Positions 28,344-36,510 of a DNA stretch of 38,740 bases are shown here, one piece after another. Every line of letters starts with the position of its first letter. Positions within the stretch are counted from its first letter, which is position 1. This DNA is from Clostridiales bacterium. GTDB taxonomy: Bacteria; Bacillota; Clostridia; Monoglobales; Monoglobaceae. The stretch covers positions 1 through 38,740 of the forward strand of contig JAHZIG010000027.1 in assembly GCA_019419865.1 (NCBI GenBank), in the 5' to 3' direction. A program made the translations under genes and the position numbers. The notes under the pieces were generated by a model, which was given only the letters and a program-made list of their open reading frames with translations, ran no database searches and was not told where the DNA came from.

Positions 28344-29822
28344 ATGCAAGGTATTTCTACAGTGTTTGACGTTACAAATTATGGGGTTATAGGAGACGGA
28401 GTAACTAATAATACTGCAAAGATCGCCGAGGTCATAGCTTTGGCGGAGAGTAAGAACGGAGGAACGATATACTTCCCTCCCGGCGAATATGTGACGGGTA
28501 CGATAGAGCTCAAAAGCAATATGACCTTGTATCTCGAAGGCGGCTGCACTATATTAGGCAGCGAAAGACCTGAGGATTATCCGATGATAACCAAGGAGAT
28601 ACTGCCCGGGTACAACCGAGAAGGACATTCGGGACTTGTTAAGGCGTTTAAGGCGAAGAACGTAACGATAACCGGCCGCGGAACTCTCGACGGCAGAGGC
28701 TATAACTGGTGGGATCATCCGGAGAACGAGCATCGTCCGAGAGCCGTTCAGCCGATACTTTGCGAAAACGTAAGGATCAGCGGGATCACTATAATCAATT
28801 CAGCGATGTGGACCGTTCACCCCATATGCTGCACGAACGTCACGATCGACGGGATAACGATTAATAATCCGGCGAACTCGCCGAACACGGACGGCATCAA
28901 TCCTGAGAGCTGTTCGTTCGTACATATCAGCAATTGCCATGTAGACGTCGGCGACGACTGCGTAACAATCAAGTCGGGTACGGAAGACGACGATCTTCAG
29001 AAGCAGTATCCGTGCGAGAATATTACGGTCACCAACTGCACCATGTACAGCGGTCACGGCGGAGTCGTAATAGGCAGCGAGATGTCCGGCGGAGTTAAGA
29101 ACGTAACGATATCCAACTGCGTGTTTAACGGCACGGACCGCGGTATCCGCATAAAGACGAGACGTAAGAGGGGCGGCAGCGTCGAGGATATCAGAGTTTG
29201 CAACATAATGATGACAAACGTATTTTCCCCGCTGACGATAAACGGCTACTATAAGTGCGGCGGCACGGATCCCAACGACATGTCGTTGTTCTCGCTCGAC
29301 CCGCTTCCGGTAAACGACAAGACTCCGGTGTTTAAGAACATATACATCAGTAATCTGACCGCAAGAGACGTTAAGTGCGCGGCCGGTTATATCTACGGAA
29401 TTCCGGAAGCCCCGGTGAAGAGCTTGCATATAGATAACTTCGTATGCGAAATGAGCCCGAGCGGTCACGACGTCAAGAGACAGCCGATAATGGCGTATCA
29501 CGTCGAGCCTTGCGCGGGCATGGGCTTCTACTGCGCTAACATGGAGGACGTATGCTTCAATAATATCCATATCAAGGCGTACGACGGACCTTCGATAATA
29601 ATAGAGAGATCGAACCTCGTAAAGGTCGGCGGTCTCACCTCGGAGGGAGATAATACGGCCGTTAAACTGAGCAGGTCCAAGAATATATTTGTAAATAATT
29701 CCATGATAAACCCGGATGCGGAGACGTTTATCGAGACCGACGCGGAGTCGAGCGAGACGCTTCATACCAGCGGCATATCATACGACGAGAGCAGACAGAC
29801 CGAGGTTAAAGTAGTAGAGTAA
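28344..29822 (+). CDS. GH28 polygalacturonase without signal peptide
   Basis: A 492-residue family 28 glycoside hydrolase that hydrolyses alpha-1,4-galacturonosyl bonds. All four signatures are intact: NTDGINPE (Asp183), GDDCVTIKSG (Asp204, Asp205), GHGGVVIGSE (His238) and RIKTRRKRGG (Arg269, Lys271). No signal peptide is present, so it should act in the cytoplasm on short oligogalacturonides, probably as an exo-enzyme releasing galacturonate for UxaC. The 297-base gap before it has TATAAT at 28294-28299 with no well-spaced -35. uxaB follows after 60 bases without a terminator, so the two are probably cotranscribed. Confidence 0.94.
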   Translation: MQGISTVFDVTNYGVIGDGVTNNTAKIAEVIALAESKNGGTIYFPPGEYVTGTIELKSNMTLYLEGGCTILGSERPEDYPMITKEILPGYNREGHSGLVKAFKAKNVTITGRGTLDGRGYNWWDHPENEHRPRAVQPILCENVRISGITIINSAMWTVHPICCTNVTIDGITINNPANSPNTDGINPESCSFVHISNCHVDVGDDCVTIKSGTEDDDLQKQYPCENITVTNCTMYSGHGGVVIGSEMSGGVKNVTISNCVFNGTDRGIRIKTRRKRGGSVEDIRVCNIMMTNVFSPLTINGYYKCGGTDPNDMSLFSLDPLPVNDKTPVFKNIYISNLTARDVKCAAGYIYGIPEAPVKSLHIDNFVCEMSPSGHDVKRQPIMAYHVEPCAGMGFYCANMEDVCFNNIHIKAYDGPSIIIERSNLVKVGGLTSEGDNTAVKLSRSKNIFVNNSMINPDAETFIETDAESSETLHTSGISYDESRQTEVKVVE

Positions 29823-29882
29823 AATAAAGTTTATCAATGATTGAGATTTAAGATCTAACATAAAGAAAGGGGCTATGTAAAG

Positions 29883-31250
29883 ATGGAAAGATTAAAGAGA
29901 ACCGAACCGTGTAAGCTTAAGGAGAAGGTACTCCAGTTCGGAGAGGGCAATTTCTTAAGAGGCTTTGTAGATTGGATGATCGATAAGCTGAATAAGGAAA
30001 TGGATTGGAACGGCGGAGTAGTACTCGTTCAGCCGCTGGCTCAGGGACTTGTTCCTATGATCAACGAGCAGGACGGATTGTATACGCTGTATCTGAGAGG
30101 TTTGCAAAACGGCGAGAAAGTCGAAGAGACGCGAGTAGTCGAGTGCGTAACGCGCGGGATCAATCCTTACGAAAATACGGACGAATTCTTTGAATGCGCT
30201 AAAAACCCGGATCTGAGATTCATCGTCTCCAACACGACGGAAGCCGGGATCGAGTATAAGCCGAACCAGGGCGCGGACGATTTTGCGGGAACGACATTCC
30301 CGGGACGTCTCACCATGTTTATGAAAGCGAGATACGACGCGGGTCTTCCGGGATTTATACTGCTGCCCTGCGAGCTTATAGACAAGAACGGCGACTGCCT
30401 TAAGGAATGCGTGCTAAAGTACGCGGCGGATTTCGGTTACGGTCAGGACTTTGCGGATTGGGTCGAGAAAGAAAACCACTTTACAAACACCCTGGTCGAT
30501 CGCATAGTTACAGGCTATCCGAGAGATACCGCTAAGGAGATGGAAGAGCAGTACGGCTATCTTGACAACGTGATAGATACGGCGGAGATATTCCACCTGT
30601 GGGTAATAGAAGGCGACAAAGAACTCGCGAAGGAGATCCCGTTCGATAAGATCGGCCTCAACGTGCTATGGACGGACGACGTCACGCCTTATAAGAAGAG
30701 AAAGGTAAGAATACTTAACGGCGCGCATACGATGATGGTCCTCGCCGCGCATTTGGCGGGTCTTGAGACCGTTAAAGAGGCGATGGACGACGAACTCGTA
30801 TTCTCGTTTATGAAACAGGGCTTGTTTGAAGAGATAATCCCGACGCTCGATCTTCCTAAGGACGAGCTTGAGCAGTTCGCGAACGACGTCATTGAAAGAT
30901 TTAAGAATCCTTTCATCAAACACTACCTGCTCAGTATAGCGCTGAACTCCGTATCTAAGTATCAGGTAAGAGTTCTGCCGTCGGTTCTTGAATACATAAA
31001 ACAGCATAACGAGGAGCCGAAACGCCTTGTGTTCTCGCTCGCGGCGCTGATCGCGTTCTACAGAACCGACGCGGCTAACGACAACCCGGACGTAATGGAG
31101 TTCATGAAGACCGCGTCCACAGGCGATATCCTCGCAAAGACCGAGTATTGGGGAACCGACCTCTCATTCCTCAAGCCGAGCATAGACAAATACCTCGAAG
31201 CTATCGACAGCAAGGGTATCCGCGAAGCTATGAAAGAAGTAGTGGAATAA
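29883..31250 (+). CDS. uxaB: Tagaturonate reductase UxaB (altronate oxidoreductase)
   Basis: A 455-residue member of the polyol/mannitol dehydrogenase family that reduces tagaturonate to altronate with NADH. It shows the N-terminal nucleotide-binding LQFGEGNFLRGFVDW and the family signature KVRILNGAHTMMVLAAH near residues 274-290, including the catalytic Lys and the Asn/His pair. The family also contains UxuB (fructuronate reductase), but the neighbours uxaC and uxaA and the length of ~455-480 favour UxaB. AAGAAAGGGG precedes the ATG. The gap to uxaA is almost entirely filled by a repeat element. Confidence 0.94.
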   Translation: MERLKRTEPCKLKEKVLQFGEGNFLRGFVDWMIDKLNKEMDWNGGVVLVQPLAQGLVPMINEQDGLYTLYLRGLQNGEKVEETRVVECVTRGINPYENTDEFFECAKNPDLRFIVSNTTEAGIEYKPNQGADDFAGTTFPGRLTMFMKARYDAGLPGFILLPCELIDKNGDCLKECVLKYAADFGYGQDFADWVEKENHFTNTLVDRIVTGYPRDTAKEMEEQYGYLDNVIDTAEIFHLWVIEGDKELAKEIPFDKIGLNVLWTDDVTPYKKRKVRILNGAHTMMVLAAHLAGLETVKEAMDDELVFSFMKQGLFEEIIPTLDLPKDELEQFANDVIERFKNPFIKHYLLSIALNSVSKYQVRVLPSVLEYIKQHNEEPKRLVFSLAALIAFYRTDAANDNPDVMEFMKTASTGDILAKTEYWGTDLSFLKPSIDKYLEAIDSKGIREAMKEVVE

Positions 31251-31301
31251 TTAGAAGCGTAATTAATAGAAGTTAGGAACGGGAGATCGGCGAGCGGACG
31301 C

Positions 31302-31328
31302 GAGACGGCGCGGCTAAAGCACCGTCTC
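31302..31328 (+). promoter_or_regulatory. Hairpin after uxaB
   Basis: GAGACGG (31302-31308) pairs with CCGTCTC (31322-31328), 13-base loop, no T-run directly after it. It lies between uxaB and the repeat element at 31377-31554. Confidence 0.4.
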
Positions 31329-31376
31329 AGCCGAGGAATGGGACCTTTGTTTGTATACGGTTTTCGAGACAGGATA

Positions 31377-31554
31377 AACATAGGAGTTAGGATAACAGAA
31401 TTTAGGGGTTGCGATATAATCCATCGTTTTAACGCCTGAGCCGCCGCCCATGCGAAATACTCTGTTTTCCTATCGCGGCCGTGAAGCCGTATAAACGACT
31501 AAAGCGGCCGCATACGTTCCTAATCGCTAATTGCTAATCACTAATCTCTACGTT
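31377..31554. repeat. ~180-bp element with heptad terminal inverted repeats, copy A
   Basis: The left end reads AACATAGGAGTTAGG; the right end, read on the other strand, is AACGTAGAGATTAGTG followed by further TTAGNGA-type heptads. The interior shares TACTCTGTTTTCCTAT with copy B at 38124-38306, which has the same two ends. It encodes nothing. It stops exactly before the uxaA ribosome binding site (AAGGAG at 31555). A weaker stretch with similar TTAG motifs at 31250-31285 may be a decayed fragment. Confidence 0.75.
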
Positions 31555-31568
31555 AAGGAGGAGAGCTA

Positions 31569-32984
31569 ATGAGACAATTACAAATACATCCGGACGATAA
31601 CGTCGTCGTAAACGTCGGCGGCGAGTATAACGGACATAAGACCGCTATCAGAGACATCAAGGCCGGCGAGAATATCATAAAATACGGATATCCTATAGGC
31701 CACGCGATATGCGATATAAAAAAGGGAGAGCACGTACATACGCACAACATCAAGACCAACCTGAGCGGGATACTCGAGTATAAATACGAGCCGCAGCTCA
31801 AAGGGGAGACGAAGGCCGAGGATAAGATGTACTTCGACGGCTTTGTGCGCGAGGACGGCTCCGTAGGTATAAGAAACGAGATCTGGATCGTGAACACCGT
31901 CGGCTGTATAAATATGACGTCGAAGAAATTGGCCGAAGAGGCGAACAAGCTGTACGCGGGACGCACGGACGGGATATTCAACTTCGTCCACCCATTCGGC
32001 TGTTCTCAGCTCGGCGAGGATCAGGCGACTACCCAGCATATATTAAAAGGATTGGTAAATCATCCGAACGCGGCCGGAGTTTTGGTCCTCGGTCTGGGCT
32101 GCGAGAATAACAATATTCCGGTGTTTAAAGAAGTTTTGGGCGATTATAATCCCGATAGAGTCAAATTCATGTCCACTCAGGAGTACGATAACGAGATCGA
32201 GGAGGGACTTAAGCTCATCGGCGAACTGGTCGAGTACGCCGAGCGGTTCAAGAGAGAAAAATGCGACGCGTCCAAGCTGGTCGTGGGTCTAAAATGCGGC
32301 GGAAGCGACGGTTTCTCCGGACTTACCGCAAACCCGCTGATCGGGCGTTTTTCGGATATACTGATCTCGCACGGCGGAAGCACGATACTCACCGAGGTTC
32401 CCGAGATGTTCGGCGCGGAGACTCTGCTTATGAACAGATGCCGCGATAAGGAGACGTTCGATAAGACCGTCGATCTGATAAATAATTTTAAGGATTACTT
32501 TATGCGCCACAACCAGGTGGTATACGAAAACCCGTCGCCCGGAAATAAGAAGGGCGGCATAACGACGCTCGAGGATAAATCCCTCGGCTGCGTTCAAAAG
32601 AGCGGAAGTTCGGACGTCGTGGACGTTATCCAAATAGGCGATCACGTCGTCAAGCAGGGGCTCAACCTGCTGACCGGACCCGGAAACGACATAGTGGCGG
32701 TCACCAACCTCACGGCGTCGGGCTGTCATATGATACTGTTCTCGACGGGACGCGGAACGCCGGTCGGCGCGCCGGTTCCGACCGTTAAGATATCGAGCAA
32801 CACCGATCTTTACAATCGCAAGCCGCACTGGATAGACTTTAACGCGGGACCGATCGTCGAGGGAGCCGATCTGAGCGGCGATCTGGCACAGTATGTGCTC
32901 GAGGTCGCAAGCGGAAAACAGACCAACAACGAAAAGAACGGTTACAGAGAAATATCGATCTTTAAAGACGGCGTTGTGCTTTAG
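31569..32984 (+). CDS. uxaA: Altronate dehydratase UxaA
   Basis: A 471-residue dehydratase converting D-altronate to 2-keto-3-deoxygluconate. The N-terminal ~90 residues are the SAF domain (with VHTHNIKTNLSG); the catalytic UxaA region follows, starting at FDGFVREDGSVGIRNEIWIV and containing HPFGCSQLGED, VLGLGCENN, GLKCGGSDGFSG and GNDIVAVTNL, whose Cys/His/Asp residues suit a metal-dependent dehydratase. AAGGAGGAGAG precedes the ATG. It completes the set uxaC-uxaB-uxaA-kdgK that turns galacturonate into KDPG. Confidence 0.96.
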   Translation: MRQLQIHPDDNVVVNVGGEYNGHKTAIRDIKAGENIIKYGYPIGHAICDIKKGEHVHTHNIKTNLSGILEYKYEPQLKGETKAEDKMYFDGFVREDGSVGIRNEIWIVNTVGCINMTSKKLAEEANKLYAGRTDGIFNFVHPFGCSQLGEDQATTQHILKGLVNHPNAAGVLVLGLGCENNNIPVFKEVLGDYNPDRVKFMSTQEYDNEIEEGLKLIGELVEYAERFKREKCDASKLVVGLKCGGSDGFSGLTANPLIGRFSDILISHGGSTILTEVPEMFGAETLLMNRCRDKETFDKTVDLINNFKDYFMRHNQVVYENPSPGNKKGGITTLEDKSLGCVQKSGSSDVVDVIQIGDHVVKQGLNLLTGPGNDIVAVTNLTASGCHMILFSTGRGTPVGAPVPTVKISSNTDLYNRKPHWIDFNAGPIVEGADLSGDLAQYVLEVASGKQTNNEKNGYREISIFKDGVVL

Positions 32985-33038
32985 CGTTTTGGCGCCGGGA
33001 ATAACGCCGCGGAAGCGGTCGATAACGGATTGAGATAT

Positions 33039-33087
33039 AAAGCTGCCGGGAGGCGGATCAGTCTCCGCAACGGCGGCTTTTATATTT
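33039..33087 (+). terminator. Terminator after uxaA
   Basis: AAAGCTGCCG (33039-33048) pairs with CGGCGGCTTT (33071-33080) over ten pairs with one G-T; the inner GGAG/CTCC extends it. TTTATATTTG follows. Confidence 0.85.
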
Positions 33088-33188
33088 GTTCGGCAAACGC
33101 CCGGAACCTTATTTAAAAACGCGCGGATACGGCCGCTTTGCGGACGTCTGTTTATTTTGTGAGCGGTGAAAAAAATATATCGATTTCA

Positions 33189-33217
33189 TTGACAAGATTT
33201 ATCTAAACTGATATACT
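33189..33217 (+). promoter_or_regulatory. Sigma-A promoter of the GH43 gene
   Basis: TTGACA (33189-33194), 17-base spacer, TATACT (33212-33217), with TG one base before the -10. It is the best constitutive-looking promoter in the pectin locus. Confidence 0.88.
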
Positions 33218-33307
33218 TTATGTGAAAGTTAGATTATAATATAATCGCTTTTATAGCTTAAAATTGTACAAAAAGTTGCAAAGAGAAAAGAGAAAGGAAG
33301 AAATGCG

Positions 33308-34840
33308 ATGAATAGGACAGAAGGCAAATGGATAGCTGATTTGGGCGACGGAACGTATAAAAATCCGATACTTTACGGGGATTATTCCGATCCCGACGTG
33401 ATCAGGGTAGGCGACGATTTTTATATGACGGCCTCTACGTTTACATATGTGCCGGGATTGCCGATCCTGCATTCCAAGGATCTGGTAAACTGGGAACTGA
33501 TCAATTACGCTGTGAAAAAACTCCCGGACAGATATAACGTTCCGGTGCACGGCTGCGGCGTTTGGGCGCCGGCGATAAGATACAACGACGGCAAGTTTTA
33601 TATCTACTACGGCGATCCGGATATAGGTATATTCATGACCTATACCGAAGATATATACGGCGAATGGAGCGACCTGATCCTTGTTAAGGAAGCGGTGGGT
33701 ATAATCGACACCTGCCCTATCTGGGACGACGACGACAAGGCGTATATAGTCCACGGCTATGCGAACAGCCGCTGCGGGATAAAGAGTCATCTTGCGGTAT
33801 GCGAAATGACCTGGGATGGTACAAAGGCTATAAGCGAAGATAAAATAATATTCAACGGCACGATAAGTCAGCCGACGATAGAGGGACCGAAGGCGTATAA
33901 GAGAGACGGCTACTATTACGTGCTTTCTCCGGCCGGCGGCGTTCCGACCGGCTGGCAGGTGGCGCTGAGGTCTAAGAATATCTACGGTCCGTACGAGGAT
34001 CATATCGTTATGCGCCAGGGTCTCACTCAGTTCAACGGGCCCCACCAGGGCGGCTTGGTCGAACTGGAAAACGGCGAGAGCTGGTTCATTCACTTCCAGG
34101 ACTTAGAGGTTATCGGCAGAATAACCCATCTTCAGCCGGTAGAGTGGATAGACGGCTGGCCGGTCATGGGCGAGAATATAGACAGCGGTCTGTGCGGACA
34201 GCCGGTCTACAGACATAAGAAGCCGGACGTGGGCGGCGAATATCCGGTCGTCACGCCCCCGACCTCGGACGATTTCAGCGGCGACAAGCTCGCCCTTCAG
34301 TGGCAGTGGCAGGCGAACCCGCAGGAGAAATGGTATTCGATGACCGAAAATAAGGATAGCCTGAGACTCTACGGTCAGAATGAAAAGACCGAACAGGAGG
34401 GCTATCTATGGAATATGCCGAATCTTTTGACCCAGCTTTGGCAGGCGCCCTCGATGGTCACGACCGTCAAGGTGGATATGCCTAAGGGAACGGGCAAGTG
34501 CAGCGCCGGGTTGGGCGTAATAGGCCAGAAATACGGCTATCTCGCGCTCAACGACGAGGGTATAGTCGAGTATTACTACGGCGATTTTAAGACCGGAAAT
34601 AAAGAGGTCAAAGTTCTCGATAAGTGCGTAGGAACAACAAGCGTTTACCTCAGAACGGAAGTAATATCCTGTTCGAACAGCAAAGAGGCGTTTTGCAGAT
34701 TGTACTACAGCGTAGACGGAGAAGAGTTCACCCAGCTCGGCGAGTACGAGTGCATGCAGGGCAAATGGGTAGGCGCGAAGCACGCGATCTTCTGCAGAGG
34801 CGAAGGCTACGCGGATTTCTCGGATTTTCTTGTCGTTTAA
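33308..34840 (+). CDS. GH43 glycosidase (beta-xylosidase/alpha-L-arabinofuranosidase type), cytoplasmic
   Basis: A 510-residue GH43 enzyme. The five-bladed propeller (residues 1-320) opens with NPILYGDYSDPDVIRVGDDFYM, carrying the base Asp28. Asp134 (IIDTCPIW) is the probable pKa modulator and Glu192 (TIEGPKAY) the acid. A C-terminal beta-sandwich (about 320-510, starting DDFSGDKLALQWQW) is the GH43_C2/XynB_C type common to beta-xylosidases and arabinofuranosidases. No signal peptide is present. With its own strong promoter after the uxaA terminator it forms a separate unit. Within a pectin locus it may trim arabinose or xylose from side chains; activity cannot be fixed from sequence. Confidence 0.9.
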   Translation: MNRTEGKWIADLGDGTYKNPILYGDYSDPDVIRVGDDFYMTASTFTYVPGLPILHSKDLVNWELINYAVKKLPDRYNVPVHGCGVWAPAIRYNDGKFYIYYGDPDIGIFMTYTEDIYGEWSDLILVKEAVGIIDTCPIWDDDDKAYIVHGYANSRCGIKSHLAVCEMTWDGTKAISEDKIIFNGTISQPTIEGPKAYKRDGYYYVLSPAGGVPTGWQVALRSKNIYGPYEDHIVMRQGLTQFNGPHQGGLVELENGESWFIHFQDLEVIGRITHLQPVEWIDGWPVMGENIDSGLCGQPVYRHKKPDVGGEYPVVTPPTSDDFSGDKLALQWQWQANPQEKWYSMTENKDSLRLYGQNEKTEQEGYLWNMPNLLTQLWQAPSMVTTVKVDMPKGTGKCSAGLGVIGQKYGYLALNDEGIVEYYYGDFKTGNKEVKVLDKCVGTTSVYLRTEVISCSNSKEAFCRLYYSVDGEEFTQLGEYECMQGKWVGAKHAIFCRGEGYADFSDFLVV

Positions 34841-34859
34841 TTAGTTTATAATACGCAGT

Positions 34860-34887
34860 CGGGGCGCGCTTATTCGGGCGCGCCCCG
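34860..34887 (+). terminator. Strong GC hairpin after the GH43 gene
   Basis: CGGGGCGCGC (34860-34869) pairs perfectly with GCGCGCCCCG (34878-34887), eight-base loop. No immediate T-run; TTTTTTTT comes about 18 bases later. Confidence 0.6.
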
Positions 34888-34954
34888 AAGATTTCATAAT
34901 AATAGTTTTTTTGGAAAATATATAATTTAAAAATCAAGGGGAGGTCAATAGATC

Positions 34955-35398
34955 ATGTCTGAGCAAAAGAATAATCAAATCGATACAAACTGCGCGTATT
35001 GTATGGAAGGCGATCTGGTAGCCGCGTTTGGAATAAAGATATGCGAGCTTGAAACGTCAAAGCTGTACCTGTTTAAGGAGCAGAGCCATCCCGGACGCGT
35101 GATCGTGGCGCATAAGAAGCACGTCGGAGATATGACCGAGCTTACGGACGAGGAGAGGAACGCGTATTTTGCGGATATAGCAAAGGTATCGCGGGCGCTC
35201 CAGAGGGCGTTCAAGCCGCAGAAGATCAATTACGGCGCGTACGGCGATACCGGACGGCATCTGCATTTCCATTTGGTCCCGAAATATAAAGACGGATACG
35301 AATGGGGCGGAGTTTTTGCGATGAACCCGGGCGAAAAAACATTGAGCGAGCCGGAATACCAGAAGATGATCGACGATATTCTTAAAGAGTTAAATTAG
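34955..35398 (+). CDS. HIT-family nucleotide-binding hydrolase
   Basis: A 147-residue histidine-triad protein. The catalytic motif is H102-L-H104-F-H106-L-V, with HVGDMTELTDEE typical of the family. HIT proteins hydrolyse nucleoside phosphoramidates or dinucleoside polyphosphates; the substrate here is unknown. The N-terminal CAYC pair recalls the zinc site of some HIT proteins. AAGGGGAGG precedes the ATG. A TATAAT at 34921-34926 may be its -10, but I see no good -35. Followed by a hairpin at 35418-35447 and then a convergent gene. Confidence 0.92.
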   Translation: MSEQKNNQIDTNCAYCMEGDLVAAFGIKICELETSKLYLFKEQSHPGRVIVAHKKHVGDMTELTDEERNAYFADIAKVSRALQRAFKPQKINYGAYGDTGRHLHFHLVPKYKDGYEWGGVFAMNPGEKTLSEPEYQKMIDDILKELN

Positions 35399-35417
35399 CG
35401 AATAGAATTTAGCGGAC

Positions 35418-35447
35418 GGGCTGCCGTTTACAGCGGACGGCAGTCCC
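35418..35447 (+). terminator. Hairpin after the HIT gene, possible terminator
   Basis: GGGCTGCCGT pairs with ACGGCAGTCCC with a single bulged A. There is no T-run after it. Confidence 0.45.
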
Positions 35448-35545
35448 AAGATAAAGAAAACGCAGAGCTTTATTTCACGGAGTCAAGACGACGCCGGCTT
35501 GTAATTAAGACGCCCTGCTTTGGATCTCAATTGTAAAGTTTAATC

Positions 35546-36274
35546 TTATTTTCTTAATTTGTCGCGCGAATCTCTCCAATTCGGATAATATCTCTCCACA
35601 AGTTTCCAAAATTCTTTGCCGTGTCCGGGAACGAATATATGCGCGAGCTCGTGGACTACTACATATTCCAGACATTCTTTCGGGTATTTGATAAGATTAA
35701 AATTAACGCTCATGGTTTTGGTATTATAGCTGTACGAGCCCCATCTGCTTTTCATACGTTTTATTCTAAACGCTTCCGGCGCCGCGCCTATGATCGGCTC
35801 GTATTTTCGGATCAGCGCGTCGACAGCCGTTTCAAGTTCGGACGCTTGCATTTTCTCGACCGCGGCGGCGAGCCGCTGGGGTTCGGCGTCCTTGTCCGCG
35901 TATATCACGACCACGTCGGAGTACAGCTTGGCCTCCGGTTCGGCGCCCGCGTATATCCTTCTGACCGCCGCGTTTTCTCCCCAGATTTTGAGCGTTTCAG
36001 ACTCGGCGGCTAAGTCGGCGCTCAGCTCGGACTCTTTTTCGCGTTTAGCTTTTTCTATCTCCGCCGTCTTCGCTTTTATCCAGCCGTAATTAGCGTCTAT
36101 AAATTTTACGACCGCCGCTTCGGACGTTCTAACCGGCGCGGATACGCTCGCTTTACCGGTATCCTTGTTCAGTCTGAGATACATGTTTTTTATTCTTTTA
36201 TACTTGATCTCGACGTCTATATCGCCTACCGTTATCAAGCGGACGCTCTGAACGTCTCCGTTTTTAGTCTTCAT
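35546..36274 (-). CDS. YgjP-type (DUF45) zinc metallopeptidase
   Basis: A 242-residue protein of the YgjP/WLM-related group. The zinc motif HELAH at 208-212 with the third ligand His218 (PGHGKEFW) and the family's KSRWGSYS at 176-182 are intact; the C-terminus YPNWRDSRDKL is also characteristic. No signal peptide, so cytoplasmic. The biological substrate of the family is not established; homologues are often found next to type I restriction genes. Here it lies downstream, in the same direction, of an ATPase-DUF4435 gene with an 18-bp repeat array between them. The ribosome binding site is weak. Confidence 0.88.
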   Translation of the reverse strand: MKTKNGDVQSVRLITVGDIDVEIKYKRIKNMYLRLNKDTGKASVSAPVRTSEAAVVKFIDANYGWIKAKTAEIEKAKREKESELSADLAAESETLKIWGENAAVRRIYAGAEPEAKLYSDVVVIYADKDAEPQRLAAAVEKMQASELETAVDALIRKYEPIIGAAPEAFRIKRMKSRWGSYSYNTKTMSVNFNLIKYPKECLEYVVVHELAHIFVPGHGKEFWKLVERYYPNWRDSRDKLRK

Positions 36275-36327
36275 CGTTTACCATCGTCTTTCAATAATTA
36301 TCCGTTTCAATTATCCGCCCCGTTCCG

Positions 36328-36471
36328 GAACTGCGAGTTCTGCGGGAGCTGCGAGCTCTGCGCGAACTGCGAGTTCTGCGAGAGCTGCGAGCTCTGCGTG
36401 AATTGCGAGCTCTGCGTGAATTGCGAGCTCTGCGTGAATTGCGAGTTCTGCGGGAACTGCGAGTTCCGCAG
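36328..36471. repeat. Eight tandem 18-bp repeats, each with a palindromic core
   Basis: Eight contiguous units of the type GAACTGCGAGTTCTGCGG. Units 1-4 alternate strictly GAACT..AGTTC and GAGCT..AGCTC, so both arms of the inner inverted repeat change together; units 5-7 carry GAATT with AGCTC or AGTTC; unit 8 returns to GAACT..AGTTC with two changes in the tail. Partial units flank the array. It fills most of the 236-base gap between the ATPase (stop at 36511) and the metallopeptidase (start at 36274). Confidence 0.9.
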
Positions 36472-36510
36472 GAGCTTTGATTGCGGCGGGCGTTGCGAAC
36501 GCGGCGGGCG

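Noticed and set aside
28800..29765. 321-residue minus-strand frame opposite the GH28 gene
   Set aside because: Shadow frame; the GH28 catalytic motifs are all on the plus strand and no start signals are seen.
33251..34093. 280-residue minus-strand frame opposite the GH43 gene
   Set aside because: Shadow frame without a recognisable domain; it overlaps the GH43 promoter leader.
36328..36471. Possible CRISPR array
   Set aside because: Units are contiguous 18-mers without spacers and no cas gene is present.
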